From NCBI GenBank assembly GCA_001600455.1, contig BCKC01000001.1, forward strand, positions 6,350,441-6,414,440: 64,000 bases of DNA. Direction: 5' to 3'. Positions 1-11,067 of this stretch are shown here, one piece after another (position 1 is the first letter of the stretch; each line of letters starts with the position of its first letter). Below the pieces are notes generated by a model that was given only the letters and a program-made list of their open reading frames with translations, ran no database searches and was not told where the DNA came from. Source of the DNA: Endocalyx cinctus. Taxonomy: Eukaryota > Ascomycota > Sordariomycetes > Amphisphaeriales > Apiosporaceae. Made by a program: the position numbers and the translations under genes.

Positions 1-1081
1 CCCGCCCTGCTTATCAAGGTAAGAGACCAAGTCCTGGTAGGTCCTGGTGCGGAAGAAATCGAAGTCGGCAATCTCGAAATTGCTCCAGTAGTGGCAGAGG
101 CTCCAGGTATCGCCGTACCCGTCGTGGTGGGGCAGGAAGCCGAGGAACCGGCGGAAGGGGAAGGGCACCCACGAGGGCGTGATCATGGCCTTCCACCCGC
201 TCGTCGTCGGGATCCCCGCCTGGTCCTTCCAGTCCGACATGGCCCGGAACAGGCTCGGACACGACCGTCCGATCTCCCAGAGGGCGATGGTGTACCCGTA
301 CACCTTCTTCTGCCGCGCCATCTCGACGAACGGGTCGTACGTTATGTCGCAGGTAAACTCCACGTCCGGCTCGAGCCGCCAGTACCATTTGTACTTTTGC
401 AATACCTCTAGCTCGTAAAATTTACTATATAGGTTCACACCGAACGTGTCAGCCTCTGCCGTGGATATCTCATCGCACGCCCTTCACTCCTTGGCAAACG
501 GGATGTTCGTGACATTTTTTTTTTTTTCGTCCTTGTAGGTATGAAAAAAAAAGGACCATATGCTCTTACCCGGAATAGAACCGACACATATGATGGTAGC
601 CCTCCTGAGCCGCGTGGGGTATGCCGAGCTCCCCTTGTTTCTTGATGCTCGTCTTCGCGGCGTCGCTATCGACCCAGTCGGGGAAGGTCCACTGGTCCTT
701 GGGGATGACCTCGAAGACGCCCTTGCCGCCAGCGGTATCGTTGAGCTCGTCGATGAACCGCTGCTGCCAGGGCTCGTCGTTGAGGAAGACGATCGGGTAC
801 TCGAACCAGCGGTTGAAGTGGGACTCGATGGACCGGACCGTCCGCTTGGCCTTGACGCGCTCGTTGTTCCGCGCCAGCATCACGAACGCGGCGTTCGCGC
901 GCTCGGCCCCGAGGTCCGGCTCTTGGCACGACGTGTGGAAGGGCGCGTCGAGCGGCGTCGGCGGGCGCGCTACCCGGTACCGCCATACGTGCAGGAGCGA
1001 TTCGAGGAGGAAGGGGGCGGCGATCGAGAGGAGGAGGAGGATGGGGAGTCGTCGCGTGTGGCGAATCAATCGACGTAACAT
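1..1081 (-). CDS. GT15 (KRE2/MNT1 family) alpha-1,2-mannosyltransferase, 3' end cut off by the window edge
   Basis: This encodes a Golgi type II membrane glycosyltransferase that adds alpha-1,2-mannose to O- and N-linked glycans using GDP-mannose. Exon 1 runs 1081-570 and exon 2 runs 424-1, separated by a 145-nt intron with donor GTAAGA. The joined frame gives at least 312 residues and continues past base 1. A short basic tail and a hydrophobic anchor lie at about residues 12-30. The catalytic domain begins around NAAFVMLARN. Family landmarks follow: the CRFYSG/KFY junction spanning the intron, WYWRLEPDVEF, the DITYDPF segment, YGYTIALWE and HYWSNFEIAD. The match to the KRE2/KTR/MNT1 family is clear, but the paralogue cannot be assigned. 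The start is the only Met ahead of the anchor. Confidence 0.93.
425..569 (-). other. Intron of the GT15 mannosyltransferase gene
   Basis: The minus-strand donor is GTAAGA after TCCGG and the acceptor is TATAG. Splicing restores the conserved FYSG-KFYELEVLQKY reading. The intron contains runs of A/T. Confidence 0.85.
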
Positions 1082-1789
1082 CGTGGATCAAATATTATTA
1101 TTATTTTTCAAAGCTTAATTTATGTCTTGGGGCCAAGACTTGCTGATATCATGGTTTTTTTTTTTTTTAGTAACAAGTGATCATTGAAGTTGGTCGAAGA
1201 AACTAGCGTGCGGCGCATTAGAAGAATAGAGAACAGGAGATATTGAAAATTCGAGTTTCTTTTCTTCTTTTTCGTGTGACAATGGCAGATTGGGATTGAA
1301 GTTTTGTCCCCCTTCTACTCTATAATATCGGATTTCGCCAATATGTCTATGCGGACCATTAGAAGAAAAATGTCACATGTAAATATCAATGATTCCTTCT
1401 CAGTCCCCTTTGCTCAATTGAGTGTTTGAGCTTCTGATGATTACCTAAGTACTAAGGTACAGTAATGGATATACTACAATAAATACTGCAGGTGTAGTAG
1501 CTAAGTTGATTAGATTAGCTGGACCGTTACATCATATCACCGGCAGTAGAAAATATAGGAAAGCCACAGTAATTACCTAATCAATCTATTAATAACGAGA
1601 ACCCCCACTTATTTTGCTTACTTGCATACCAAGCGTATAACAAACATCGTCGACGTCTTACTTCTGTCCGCTTCTCCCGCTTGACAATCATCATTACATA
1701 CAGTTCATTCTCACTCAAACTCATTTTCTGATCTTTAAGACTCATAGCGAAAGTCAGAAATTTTAGATCTGGACATTTAGCTACCCGAA
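1082..1789. other. Divergent intergenic region between the GT15 and MAPR genes
   Basis: About 700 bases of AT-rich DNA separate two divergently transcribed genes, so it should hold both promoters. I see a poly-T run near 1154-1168 and CT-rich leader sequence just before 1790, but no ORF or RNA gene. Confidence 0.6.
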
Positions 1790-2417
1790 ATGGACTACGT
1801 CAACCACCGCCTCGCCCAAGAGGCTGCGAAGGGTCCTGCGGATATCTCGTACGTTCAACAATACCCAACGCACTCTCCGGATTGCCGGTAGAGAGTTTAG
1901 CAAACTATCGCACAATATACAAGTATATACATGCTAACTTATAAAAACCGATCGTTTTCTTAGCGAGGACTTTCTCACGCCTCTGAACATCATCCTCGTG
2001 CTCATCACGCTGTACACGACGTATTCGCTCTACCGACCTCAGCCCCCGCAGACGCTGCCCAGGGAACCGCCCGCCGTCGTCTTCCGAACGTTCACGCCGC
2101 GCACCCTGCTACCTTACAACGGCCTCGAGGGCATGCCCGTCTACCTGGCGGTGCGAGGACGGGTCTTCGACGTCACGAGCGGTCGCAACTTCTACGGTCC
2201 GGGAGGTCCTTACGAGAACTTCGCCGGCCGCGACGCCAGCCGCGGCCTCGCCTGCCACAGCTTCGACGAGGATATGCTAACTAAAGACCTCGACGGCCCC
2301 CTCGACAAGCTCGATGGCCTCGGCGCCGAGGAGATGGAGAGCTTGCAGGGTTGGGAGGAACGATTCCTCAGCAAGTACCTCGTCGTCGGGAAGCTGGTCG
2401 CTCAGGGCGAACAGTAA
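1790..2417 (+). CDS. Dap1-like cytochrome b5 / MAPR (membrane-associated progesterone receptor) family haem protein
   Basis: The two exons are 1790-1848 and 1964-2417, 170 aa. A hydrophobic segment at about residues 24-43 anchors the protein, probably in the ER. The cytochrome b5-like domain follows: FTPRTLLPYNGLEGMPVYLAV, then GRVFDVTSGRNFYGPGGPYENFAGRDASRGLA. The tyrosines of the FYGPGGPY stretch are where MAPR proteins bind haem; these proteins lack the two axial histidines of classical b5. Yeast Dap1 binds haem and supports the P450s of sterol synthesis, notably Erg11, so the same role is inferred here. The intron has a GTACGT donor, a GCTAAC branch point and a TTAG acceptor; joining keeps phase 2 and completes a serine codon. 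The start is supported by the short first exon in good context (GAAATGG). Confidence 0.9.
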
Positions 2418-2625
2418 ACAAAAAAAAAAAAAAAATCGGAGAGAATGCATAACAAGATTCTATATTGCGAAGGGATATACTCTTTTTAATTTCCCTTTGA
2501 TTATGCGTCTTCATGTTCGATACGAAATGAGAGGTGGATACATTTGAGTCCGATGATAGTAGACTAACAAAATATATACGGCTTTTCTTTTTGATACGCT
2601 TCCGAATGAGTTTCCATGGGTTTAC

Positions 2626-3188
2626 ATGAGTTGTGATACTTCTTATTCGTATATCGGTTTAATCTCTCCGACGTCTTGCCCCGCGATCAACAGCGGATGC
2701 CGTGGTTCCATCTTCGTTGCTACTGTATCCTCAAAGCCATATTCCCGCCAGAATATAGACTCACTCTTCGCTGATACAACTAGTAACAACAGCTATATGC
2801 ATATATCCTTGTCACGACTGCGATTGGGACCCGAGAAACTGGAACGCAGCATTTCGGTCTGGTTACCAAAGGCCCGCTCCGACGTTGGCAATTACGTACT
2901 CGGGTATGACTAATATGAGACATTAGGTAGGTATACACAGTACTCATAAAACTCTTGAAATTTCAAATTTCGCAGAAACAGCATTATTGGCCGGGACCAG
3001 GAGTTGAATAATCAGCGGATCAGAGATTATGCGGTAAGTATAGGATTATTGTTCTTCTGGGACATAGTGCTAGAGTTATTCTTTTATGACATTCCCCATT
3101 ATTCTTATAACATTATCTATGATATTCATAACGTTCCTCTAAAATTTACACTAATCAGAATGTGAGGTCTCGGCCTCGCAGTCATTAA
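2626..3188 (+). CDS. Possible small three-exon gene of unknown function
   Basis: I do not recognise this product. An ATG at 2626 opens 92 codons. The frame then crosses two introns with consensus ends: 2904-2975 (GTATGA...CGCAG) and 3034-3158 (GTAAGT...ATCAG). It stops at 3188 for a total of 121 aa. Exons would be 2626-2903, 2976-3033 and 3159-3188. The frame holds across both junctions, through GNYVLG, NSIIGRDQELNNQRIRDYA and NVRSRPRSH. There is no signal peptide or obvious domain, and the region is AT-rich. It could equally be a decayed fragment or chance. Confidence 0.25.
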
Positions 3189-5496
3189 AATATAAAATTA
3201 TTCTGTCTCTGGTTATTTGTTAGTGTTGTGGGTTATGCCCGTCGTCTGCATGGATCGGTATCGGTGATTTATTTTGTTTTAGTCTTATTATATATAAATT
3301 TAAACATCATTTTAGGTTCGGGCACTAAAGGATGAACCCTAGAAAAGAAATGAAGGTTCTGTTACGAATTTCAGCTTCCACGTTATATTCTTTTTTCAGA
3401 GTCTCACATGGCACTTCGGCGATTTTTGTACCACTTATGTACTTCACTTGGGCAAGTTTCAAAGATCTTGGTAATCCACCAGACTTTGACATCAGGTGCA
3501 GTTTGAACGTGCTGTGTACGCGCAATCCTTCAAGCGGCGAAGTTGACCAATACGGCAAGTCGTCAATTGTCGCACGATTTATTACCCAGTTAAACTTAAT
3601 AATTTGTCTTTGTGAGACTGAACTGGAGGGTTTTTGCTTACCTATATCTCTTCTAATTTATATGTATAGGCGACCTCGAGCGATAACACCGACTTTTAGC
3701 CGACTCTGCATATACTGTACTCTAACGTGAAGAAGTTGGTGTACTATGTACGTAGGTAAGCATTTAATGAGGAAGTGTTGGATGATAAAGTATGCTTAAT
3801 ATATATCCTCCTGAGTCCACCTAGTCCCGCTTCATTGTCGAGCTTAAATAGCCCATTTGGAGCAAATGATTTGTTCTCGTGTCGGTATGGTAAAATACAA
3901 GTGACCCTATTAATCAAGGTTGGATGAGGGTTTTCCCTGGTTTAAAGTGCCGCGATAGGGCCAGCTTGGCTCAAATATATCAAGAAATTCATCGCAGTAA
4001 TCGGCCAAACCAAGTAACGGGGAAAGGCAAAAGGAGCCCATACCCCGTAACGGTCCCTTTTTGGGAATGTTGAAACGACCAAATTTTTCCGTAGCGGGGC
4101 TGCTCTGTTGTCCTTATGAGTCGCATAAGCCAAGCCCCTTAGTCTTCTTTCCTTGCATGATCGAAATAATCGACTTTGCGGAGGAGCGAAGGATGAAAGA
4201 CTCGTTTCTACTGGTTGGATATCCTAATGGTGTGCTGAAATATTGTGATAACTTACTGTACAGCACTGAGAGTCTGAGACAGTACACTCTCTTGGGAATA
4301 AATTAGGGTTAATTTCGCATTTGGTATAGTTTTGATTTGTTTAGCCTCGCTATCGCTGATACTAGTATAGTCATTAATTTTCGTCTTCGCATACCACCAT
4401 CACTGGTATCCAGTTACACAGAAATTACCTTACCGCGACCCAGACCTGTCAAAGAGGAGCACGGACGTGATGGACAGAAGACGTCCAGAAGCCGTCCCCT
4501 GAACGACGTGCAAAAATACTTACCCTATCCGTACTCGCCCTAACCTCCCGCAGCTCGGTGGCAGGGTGGTAACGGGGATTCGAACTACGCTAGGAAATCT
4601 CTCCATGCAAGATCGTGGCATCACGCGAGCATCGTGTACAAAGTATATCGCTGCGTCGTTACATCTTAGGGATTTTCAAGGATGCCGGTACCTTGTCCAG
4701 ATAAATGTTCTTCCCTCTACGAAGAAGAAAAACCTGACCGTCGGCCGAAAGTAAAAAAAGAAGTGGACACTCGCGACTTGAAACAATGCAGCTTTGGCTT
4801 ATCGTGTAGCAAGACAACACCATAATTTGGTACTATTAGTTACACGCCGCCTAGCGAGTTCGTGATTGGTGGCGACTTCGTGATCGGTGGAGAGGTAAGG
4901 CAATGCTACATGGTTATAGGCACGTACGCAAACGCACTTTTTTCCCTCCCACCAGGTTACCTCCAAAGCTAGTCCCTGAGGAGATAGTAAGGTAACCCTG
5001 GTATCGAATAATTGTCCAGTCTACGCACAGTATCTTTCTGTCTTGCCCTCCTCGAAGCTGAACGCTTGAATGTGATGGGCATTGCCCTGCATATAGTAAG
5101 ATGATATGGTAGGTTTTATACACCATGACTGACAGCATTGATAATTCTTCCCTCCTTCAACACTTGTTCAAGAAGTTTCAAACCAATTGTAGTAGTATCC
5201 GGGGAACTATGACTTAGCCCACATCACGTTTTATTATGGCTGGCCTTGGATCTTATATGTTATAAGCTTTGTAGGCCGGTACTTAGGTCGCAGATCAGTG
5301 GCCCTTCGTTTTTTTCTCTCTTTCCTTTTATCACTTTCACCGGCGTTCGGTTGATCGATCCGTCTTGCCATACCTCACTCTTTGATAGATAGGAGGGAAT
5401 GGGTGTTGCGGGCTCACACACACATAAGGACGATCACCACAACATACCATACAGATAGCATTCATTAGCCCCGAACGACCTCTTAGAAATCGAAAT
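3189..5496. other. AT-rich intergenic region, no convincing gene
   Basis: This holds only short, mutually overlapping ORFs. The longest is on the minus strand, at about 3325-3640, opposite a plus-strand ORF at 3332-3730; neither has recognisable motifs. The promoter and leader of the PTH11-like gene should lie in the last few hundred bases. Confidence 0.55.
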
Positions 5497-6870
5497 ATGT
5501 CTGGAACCGGCAACTCTTCCCAGTCGGCTCTCATTGGCGAGCCGCCAAACACCCAGGAGGACTACTACATCGTCCGAGGATTGCTGACGGGGACCGAACT
5601 CGACCCCAGCTTGGGGTATACGTTTTTTCCTTCGAAGCCCGACGGGTACGTCTACAATGACAAGCAAGGTCAGATTATAGGTGGTTTGGTTTTCGCCGTG
5701 GTGGCCATGTTCGTGATATCGGGCTCTAGGTTGATCCTGAGAGCAACCAACTCATCAATGCGCTTTGGTGCAGACGACTGGATAATTATTTTGGGAACTG
5801 TAAGTATTTAGGTATTTTCCTATAATTCCAACCGTGGAATATTTAGATCTGTTTTCCATATCCATCATGTGAGAGGGTAGTAAAGACAAGTTATCTAGGT
5901 GAAAGCTAACGAATTAACAAAAAAGGCTCTTGCTATGTCATATCCAATCCTCCAAATACTCATGGTCACACAAGGAGGGGGCGGTCAGCACGTGTGGGAC
6001 GTCTCGTATCACAAATACGAATACTTCAATATGTACGGGTCCATCTCCCGAATTCTATTTTACATCGCCGTCGGTGTTATCAAGCTCTCGGTTACATTAT
6101 TCATCCGGCGGCTTTCCAGCATGCTATCGAAAGGGTGGCAGATCGCGTGCGACATCTTCCTCGCCTCCGTCGTGGGGTATATCATCCTCGCCATATTCTG
6201 GCCGATTTTCCTGTGCCAGCCGGTCCTCCGACAATTCTCGCTCGCGTACACGGGCCGGCTAGACAACCCGGGAACGTGCGGGGACTTCTTCCTGTCGAGC
6301 AAGATCCTCAGCATCCTGCACGTGGTGCAGGACTTCGTCCTGCTCGGGACGCCGATCGTCATCCTCTGGAAGGTCCGGATGGACCGGCGCAAGAAGATCC
6401 GGCTCTTCGTCATCTGGGGCGTCGGCGCCTTGACCGTCCTCGGCGGCCTCCTGCGCCAGCTGCGCCAGAACCTCGACCTCGACGCCACCTACGGGTACAC
6501 CGAGATTCTTGTATGGACCATGATCGACCTGAGCCTCGGCATCCTCGTCGCCTCCTTGCCCGTCCTCGACGCCTTCATCGCCCGTACCTGGCTCAGCGTG
6601 AGGTCCAGGACCATGAGCACGAGCCGGTCCCGGGCCGGCAGGGCGATAGGGGCCGGGGATATCGGCGTCGGTAGTAGGAACCACGGCTGGAATACGTTGG
6701 AGAACGACCCGGGGCAAGGTCTCTCCCGGAACTTATCTACGGCCAAGAGAGCGACCCAGTACGAGTCGATGGATATCTTCACCAAGGATACGGGAGGAAT
6801 CTTGAGGACGGATGAAATCGAGTTACGGTTTTCTTCGGTTCAAAAGCCTCAGGATACATATCATCCGTGA
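5497..6870 (+). CDS. PTH11-like seven-transmembrane integral membrane protein (fungal rhodopsin-domain family)
   Basis: The two exons are 5497-5799 and 5899-6870, 424 aa. The first hydrophobic segment is around GGLVFAVVAMFVISGSRLI. The family signature ADDWIIILGT comes next, then QGGGGQHVWDVSY, then several membrane spans: ILFYIAVGVIKLSVTLFIRR, VVGYIILAIFWPIFLCQP, the VQDFVLLGTPIVILWKVR region, and a last span near WTMIDLSLGILVASLPVL. A long serine/arginine-rich cytoplasmic tail ends the protein. This order is typical of the PTH11-related family of Pezizomycotina, whose founder in Magnaporthe helps sense surfaces. No CFEM domain is present. The ligand is unknown. The 99-nt intron (GTAAGT...CTAG) falls between codons, and exon 2 begins with a GTG valine codon, not a start. 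Confidence 0.87.
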
Positions 6871-7304
6871 AACGTGACAAAATATCTTTGAGTACTTTTT
6901 CAAAAAAAAAAAAAAAAAGTACATAAATCAGATCGACCATATCTTTTCTATTTTTATACATATTTTAGCATAGTTATTATACCCCCTTACTAGAGCTGTA
7001 GGAGAAGGTCAAGCTGGACTTAGTGAACTATTAGATAGTGACATATACCCCGGTATAGCTAAGAATATACGCGTTAATGACACCAACAACTTGAGTTTCA
7101 ATCGTTCTTGCATCGAATCTTGAACATATTGCTTCATATACTTGAATGCCGTTAATGATGCAGTATGATATGTCAAATGATGTAAATATTTGTAAATATT
7201 TGTCCTAGGATAGGGACAGAACAAGCGTCGCTATACGTAAGTCATTAAAATTAACACATTCATTATTTTTTTTATATATGAATCATTATTATGCATATGT
7301 ATTC
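6871..7304. other. Convergent intergenic region (3' ends on both sides)
   Basis: About 430 bases lie between two 3' ends. The stretch includes an A15-16 run near 6902-6917 and a T-rich stretch near 7266, and should hold the polyadenylation signals of both genes. No ORF of note. Confidence 0.55.
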
Positions 7305-8486
7305 TTAAGCCTTCTCCTTCTTCTCTATCCAGTTAAAGACGACATTGGCGATGGCCTCGTTATTCCTCTCGAGGTGCATGAAATGCCCGTTCCCCGTGAT
7401 GCCGATGTCACCTAGCTTGATCCAGTCCGGACTGCCACCGACCTGGGTCATGAAGCTCACGAGGCAGTGGTCGTAGGTGATGTGTACGCTGGCCTCGCTC
7501 GTGATCAGCAGGTACGGGACGCTAGCGACCTTGGGAAGGGTCCGGGCGGGCTCCGCCTGCAGGTAGCAGTTGCGATGGGCGATGGTCTCGTTCCCGACCG
7601 AGACCTTGACGAGGTCAGACGCGGACGCGACGGCCGGATCGTAATCCAGCGGCGTGTCGGTGAGCCCGTAAGGCCGGGCGTCGACGCCGCCGAGCCCGAA
7701 CCCGTACCACCAGAACGGGATCGTGGCGGACTCGAGGTTGATGTTGCCGGCGACGAGGTCCGGGCAGTCGTTCGACAGCAGGATCGGGTACGCGCCGCCG
7801 GCCGAGTGCGACACGAGGTAGGATTCGCCCACGAGCGCGAGCAGCTCGCACCCGGCCGCGCGCATCGAGTTCTCCATGTGCGTCGTGTTGGACGTGTACG
7901 GGATGTTCGACTTGGCGAACGCGTCGAACGCCGGGTCCCCGCCCGTTCCGGTGCCGGGCCATTGCGTGTGCAGCTTCGCCTGCGGGTAGTCGTCGTAGCT
8001 CTGCACGTCGGTAAAGCCCTCCTCGATGCTCTCGACCGTGGTCAGCGCCGACAGCGGGTTCCCCTCGAGGTCGTTGGAGGTGCTGCGGCCGACGGAGCCG
8101 TGGTCGATCAGGTATACCTGGTAGCCCTTCTCGACGAACAGGGACGCGAACCCTTTGCGGTTGTCCGGCGTGTTCAGCCAGGTCGTGCCCGAGACGCCGC
8201 CGCCGTGGAAGAACACCACCGGCTTTGGCTGGGTCGCGCCGCCGACGGGCGTCAGCTTTTCGACGTATACCTGGTCCACGAGCAAGGCGCCGTAGAGGCT
8301 GGACTGGTTGGTTCCTCCGAGGTAGAAGAAGTCGCGTAGGTACGCCGTCTCGGATGATCGGCACGCCGGCTTGATCGCGTTCACGCCGTCACAGTCCGTT
8401 TCTCCGGGATAAGATAGAGCGGCGGACACGGACGCCGAGACAGAGAGCGCAAGCGCCAATTGCTGAAGAACTCCGCGATTCAACAT
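7305..8486 (-). CDS. Secreted alpha/beta hydrolase (esterase-like)
   Basis: A single-exon gene of 393 aa. Residues 1-23 form a signal peptide (hydrophobic, ending near SVSAALS), so the enzyme is probably secreted. The alpha/beta hydrolase fold shows an oxyanion-hole HGGG at 94-97, the DHG turn at 128-130, a nucleophile elbow SHSAGG with Ser228, and a C-terminal GNGHFMHLE with the probable catalytic His368. The acid residue cannot be assigned with certainty. The substrate is unknown; related fungal proteins are annotated only as hydrolases or esterases. Several NxS/T glycosylation sites (NQS, NTT, NET) fit secretion. Start: this is the only Met that gives a signal peptide. Confidence 0.88.
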   Translation of the reverse strand: MLNRGVLQQLALALSVSASVSAALSYPGETDCDGVNAIKPACRSSETAYLRDFFYLGGTNQSSLYGALLVDQVYVEKLTPVGGATQPKPVVFFHGGGVSGTTWLNTPDNRKGFASLFVEKGYQVYLIDHGSVGRSTSNDLEGNPLSALTTVESIEEGFTDVQSYDDYPQAKLHTQWPGTGTGGDPAFDAFAKSNIPYTSNTTHMENSMRAAGCELLALVGESYLVSHSAGGAYPILLSNDCPDLVAGNINLESATIPFWWYGFGLGGVDARPYGLTDTPLDYDPAVASASDLVKVSVGNETIAHRNCYLQAEPARTLPKVASVPYLLITSEASVHITYDHCLVSFMTQVGGSPDWIKLGDIGITGNGHFMHLERNNEAIANVVFNWIEKKEKA

Positions 8487-11067
8487 TTTCCTCTTTTTTT
8501 TTTTTCCTGGGTGATAATAACAGCAGCAATTATATTTTTCAAAAGAGTGGACGGTAGACAGCTTTATTATTATTATTTCATGTCACTGAAGCTGTCTCCT
8601 TTGCTGCGTAGATGATTAATTCCTCTGTCTCCTCGACTGACAAGAATTACAGAAAGACTAAATTCATAGCAGATGAGGCGTCGATGCTGCATTTAATTAT
8701 TCAGTTCTTGATAGCAAGTCGCCTTGATTAAGGAGGTGCGTGCTGTAAACGTATCATATCCATTCCAAATGGAGTTATGAATTCGTCTAACGAACCTTCG
8801 GACCTACATAAATGTAACCAGACGAGGGGAGGGGACAAGGGAAGCAGACTTTATGGTAGCATAATATGTAAATCCTTTCCGGGGATCTTGAAATTAACCA
8901 AGATCTAATCTTCATTTAGTAGGTAAACAATTTATAATTGCGACATAGATGTTGGCGTTGGTTAGTGGATAATTAGAAAATTGTGGAACACCCATGTTCA
9001 AAGACCCTTTCGCCTTTCTGAAAAGCGGCAACTTCGGTGTACTTTTGGTGAGCCGAGACTCGAGGGCCGAACAGACGGATATCAAGGAACTTGAGTTATG
9101 AAAAAGTTCGGGAAATATTCTATCAAGATATTTATAAAGATCTTAAGTGCCAAGACCTATTTGAATCGGAGGCCGGAGAGGGCTCAGACGTAAACGAGAT
9201 ATGTCCACATCCGAAGTACTTTACGCGTCTATGACTATTATTATGAAATATATACGGAGTCCATCTGTCTATATACACGTTATATAAACGTCACTTTCTA
9301 CTCAGTGATTTCCCCCTTCTTGTTAACATTCATAAATAAATAGGGGGGAAATACACTGCCTGTGGTGTAGTGGACGATATTTTTGCTAGTTATTACTTGA
9401 CTGCGCCTCACACGATGGATCAAGACGGCCCCTCAGCCTAATAATGCAGGTATATTTGTAGCATCTGCTCGAAGAATAGAATCTCTAACGCTTCATATCC
9501 CCCCTGAATTCATTAACATAAAAAAAGTAAAGCCAAGGGATTTAAACCTTATGCATATTCTATACATCATTACCACATACACCATGGATCCTAGAGTGAC
9601 ACTTTCGACTCTCCTAAAATTACTACTTATTGTCGACGTTATCTACAAAACGTCTCTATGAATATTATAGCGTGAAATAGGAGGTTATTCAAGTCGGGTG
9701 AAGAGCATCAATTGATATTCTAGTCATACCCAATCTCACAAGTTCATATTGTCATCACGTGTCAAGCCAAGGGTAAGCTTCGTCGGGACTCACAGTTATG
9801 GATTTAACAAGTTCATATAATAAAATACCAAATCTTTATATGAGACTTGCTGTCATGTTTACCTTATTCGCAAGGTTTCATCATGCTGTCTCTCGGATGT
9901 CCCATTCGTCCGCCCGTGGGACTGTGACGAATAAGTACGTAACTTCGAGATGCGGAATCCCGGTGCTTATTCGAAACAGGCCCTAGAAAAAGCAAGTAGT
10001 CCAGTCGTAACAGCTAACCACGATGATTTCGACAAAGTTGAAGAACTTCCTCTACTTGACATAGCTCCGAATGCTTGATTAAAAAAACGGCACGCGTTAC
10101 CATTGGACAATCAGGTTAAACAGGTTAAACAGGTTAAACAGTCCAAGCGAGGCCAAGGCCCGACAGGTCTGAAGGGAGAACACAAAAGCACGTTCTCAAA
10201 GCTGCCAGGGGATTCGCGAGACCACCCAATTGATCTTACCTAGACAGGCACCTCAGAGACGTGGCTATACCCAGCACCGTTGATAGTAAGGATGGTCCAG
10301 AACTAAGCTTGGTCCATCTAGTTCTTCATTTACGCCTTTGGAGAGACGTCCTGGGAAGTCGCCTTCTCAGTTAGGGCAAACTACATATACTAAAGGCCAT
10401 CAGAAACTGATGACAGAAATACACTAGTTGCATCGAGAATGAACCACCGTGGATAAAGATAGTCGTAAGTAGAGACGGCCTGTAGAGGTTGGCGGAGAAG
10501 GGGCCGGCTTAGCCATCAGTAATTCAAATGGTTTCCTCAGACGTTCAGCCTCTCTTTAGCATTCATCATCGTCATCGGCTCGTAAGGTGTGGAGTGAGTC
10601 AAGAAATTGTGCATAAACAAGACGTGACTTAACAAGGTTGTGTCGATAATACTAAACTAGGAAAGTAGCGCCGTAAGAGCGTACATTAAGGTCGATAACC
10701 TCATGATCAAACCCCATATCACTCCAAAAAGAACATATCTAGGTGGAAGGCTTGCATGATTAGGGTAGGTAGAGAACGTTTGTTTTAAGGTAGAAGGAAC
10801 GAGTTCAGCTGTTGACAGCCACCTCTGAAAGAGTAGGTGCCCAACGCACAACACAAGACGCCTTTTACCGTGTATGGCATCGCTTAACTTCTTTGATCAC
10901 ATAAAATCAACTCGATCCCAACCTGGTTCACAGCTGCTACAAACTTGGTGGTTGCAAGTTTAACATTGTAACGATAAAGCTCCAGGTCTCCGAGTAGAGC
11001 CTAATGTGATTCTTCCAGAGTACGACCCATCAAAATGCGAGGAGCATGAAAGCAATTCTAGTCCAAC
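8487..11067. other. Gene-poor intergenic region
   Basis: About 2.6 kb without a supportable gene. It holds short ORFs with stops in every frame and a 9-bp tandem repeat at about 10112-10141. The left part contains the promoter of the secreted hydrolase (start at 8486, minus strand). The right part is downstream of the DUF6604 gene. Confidence 0.55.
10112..10141. repeat. Short 9-bp tandem repeat
   Basis: The unit CAGGTTAAA occurs three times head to tail, with a further partial copy (CAG). Confidence 0.8.

Noticed and set aside
3332..3730. 132-codon plus-strand ORF
   Set aside because: No motif, low-complexity AT-rich codon use, and an equally open frame on the opposite strand; not supportable as a gene.
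4560..4640. GGGATTCGAACTACGC, resembling a tRNA T-loop in reverse orientation
   Set aside because: I could not build acceptor, D and anticodon stems around it.
7467..8339. 290-codon ORF opposite the secreted hydrolase
   Set aside because: Shadow of GC-rich codons of the hydrolase; Arg/Val-rich with no domain.
10130..10460. Plus-strand frame with stretches such as YAFGETSWEVAFSVRA, suspected RIP-mutated gene
   Set aside because: Four stops in about 95 codons match random expectation, and no known protein was recognised.
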